From the NCBI GenBank assembly GCA_023424135.1, contig JAFAEH010000364.1:1-14080 (forward strand): DNA of 14,080 nt, written 5' to 3'. The notes under the pieces are model-generated. The model was not told where the DNA came from. It did no database searches and saw nothing but the letters and a program-made list of their open reading frames with translations. Of the stretch, positions 13,962 through 14,080 are shown piece by piece. The stretch is from Actinomycetes bacterium (GTDB lineage Bacteria; Actinomycetota; Actinomycetes; Actinomycetales; Cellulomonadaceae). Numbering within the stretch: the first letter of the stretch is position 1; each line of letters starts with the position of its first letter. Position numbers and translations under genes: made by a program.

Positions 13962-14080
13962 GTTGTCCGGCGGCGTCCTACTCTCCCACACCCTGGCGAG
14001 TGCAGTACCATCGGCGCTGAAGGGCTTAGCTTCCGGGTTCGGAATGGGACCGGGCGTTTCCCCTTCGCTATGACCGCCGT
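13962..14080 (-). rRNA. rrf: 5S ribosomal RNA, 5' end at or just beyond the window edge
   Basis: Read on the minus strand from 14080, the sequence opens ACGGCGGTCATAGCG and contains the diagnostic CCCGGTCCCATTCCGAACCC, GAAGCTAAG and GGGAGAGTAGG blocks of bacterial 5S rRNA, ending GCCGCCGGAC near 13964. The 5' and 3' ends (CGGCGG with CCGCCG) can pair as helix I. About 117 to 119 bases are visible, so at most a few 5' bases are missing. It would be the last gene of a 16S-23S-5S operon lying outside the window, and the terminator follows it. The sequence type is that of high-GC Gram-positives. Confidence 0.96.

Noticed and set aside
10959..13991. Open frame of about 1,010 codons on the minus strand opposite glgB
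   Set aside because: It is a shadow of high-GC glgB codons and runs on through the 8-bp repeat; the product is Arg/Val/Gly-rich, has no recognisable domain, and overlaps the true GlgB frame and the rRNA terminator.

Overview
The window comes from a very GC-rich genome with GTG and ATG starts, GC-ending codons, a maltokinase and a GlgB of the actinobacterial type, and a 5S rRNA of high-GC Gram-positive type. I read it as an actinobacterium, probably a cellulolytic or soil micrococcalean such as Cellulomonas or a relative. The genus is an inference from overall style, not from a database match.

Layout. The left edge (1-597) is the 3' part of a maltokinase gene of the GlgE/TreS alpha-glucan pathway. 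From about 598 to 11307 lies a sugar-utilisation block. It begins with a ROK-family regulator (minus strand, 726-1964). Divergent from it is an ABC sugar importer with a lipoprotein binding protein (2172-3491) and two permeases (3508-4467 and 4464-5288). A strong hairpin (5310-5343) separates these from a convergent GH36 alpha-galactosidase (minus, 5412-7649). Divergent from that is a GH2 beta-mannosidase (7809-10358), followed by a LacI-type sugar-binding protein that lacks any visible helix-turn-helix (about 10465-11307). Then comes a complete 1,4-alpha-glucan branching enzyme, glgB (11397-13583). The window ends with a 380-base gap holding an 11.5-copy 8-bp tandem repeat, a terminator and a nearly complete 5S rRNA on the minus strand, the tail of an rRNA operon.

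How the parts work together. The binding protein, permeases, alpha-galactosidase and beta-mannosidase make a coherent intracellular route for galactose-decorated manno-oligosaccharides (galactomannan breakdown products): import, removal of alpha-galactosyl branches, then removal of mannose from the non-reducing end. No ABC ATPase is encoded here, so the importer probably borrows a shared ATPase of the MsiK type. The strongest regulatory evidence is a 32-bp AT-rich element present twice, ahead of the importer operon (2052-2083) and in the alpha-galactosidase/beta-mannosidase divergent region (7686-7717), with 29 of 32 bases identical. Each copy is a near-consensus -35/-10 promoter with 17-bp spacing and a CTTAG-N9-CTAAG-like inverted repeat between and over the boxes. 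This fits repression of the whole block by the ROK protein.

Worth a second look are the HTH-less LacI-like protein, the position of the block between a maltokinase and glgB (often neighbours in actinobacteria), and the perfect 8-bp repeat array beside the rRNA operon. I found no CRISPR array, transposase, tRNA or clearly novel defence or mobile system.
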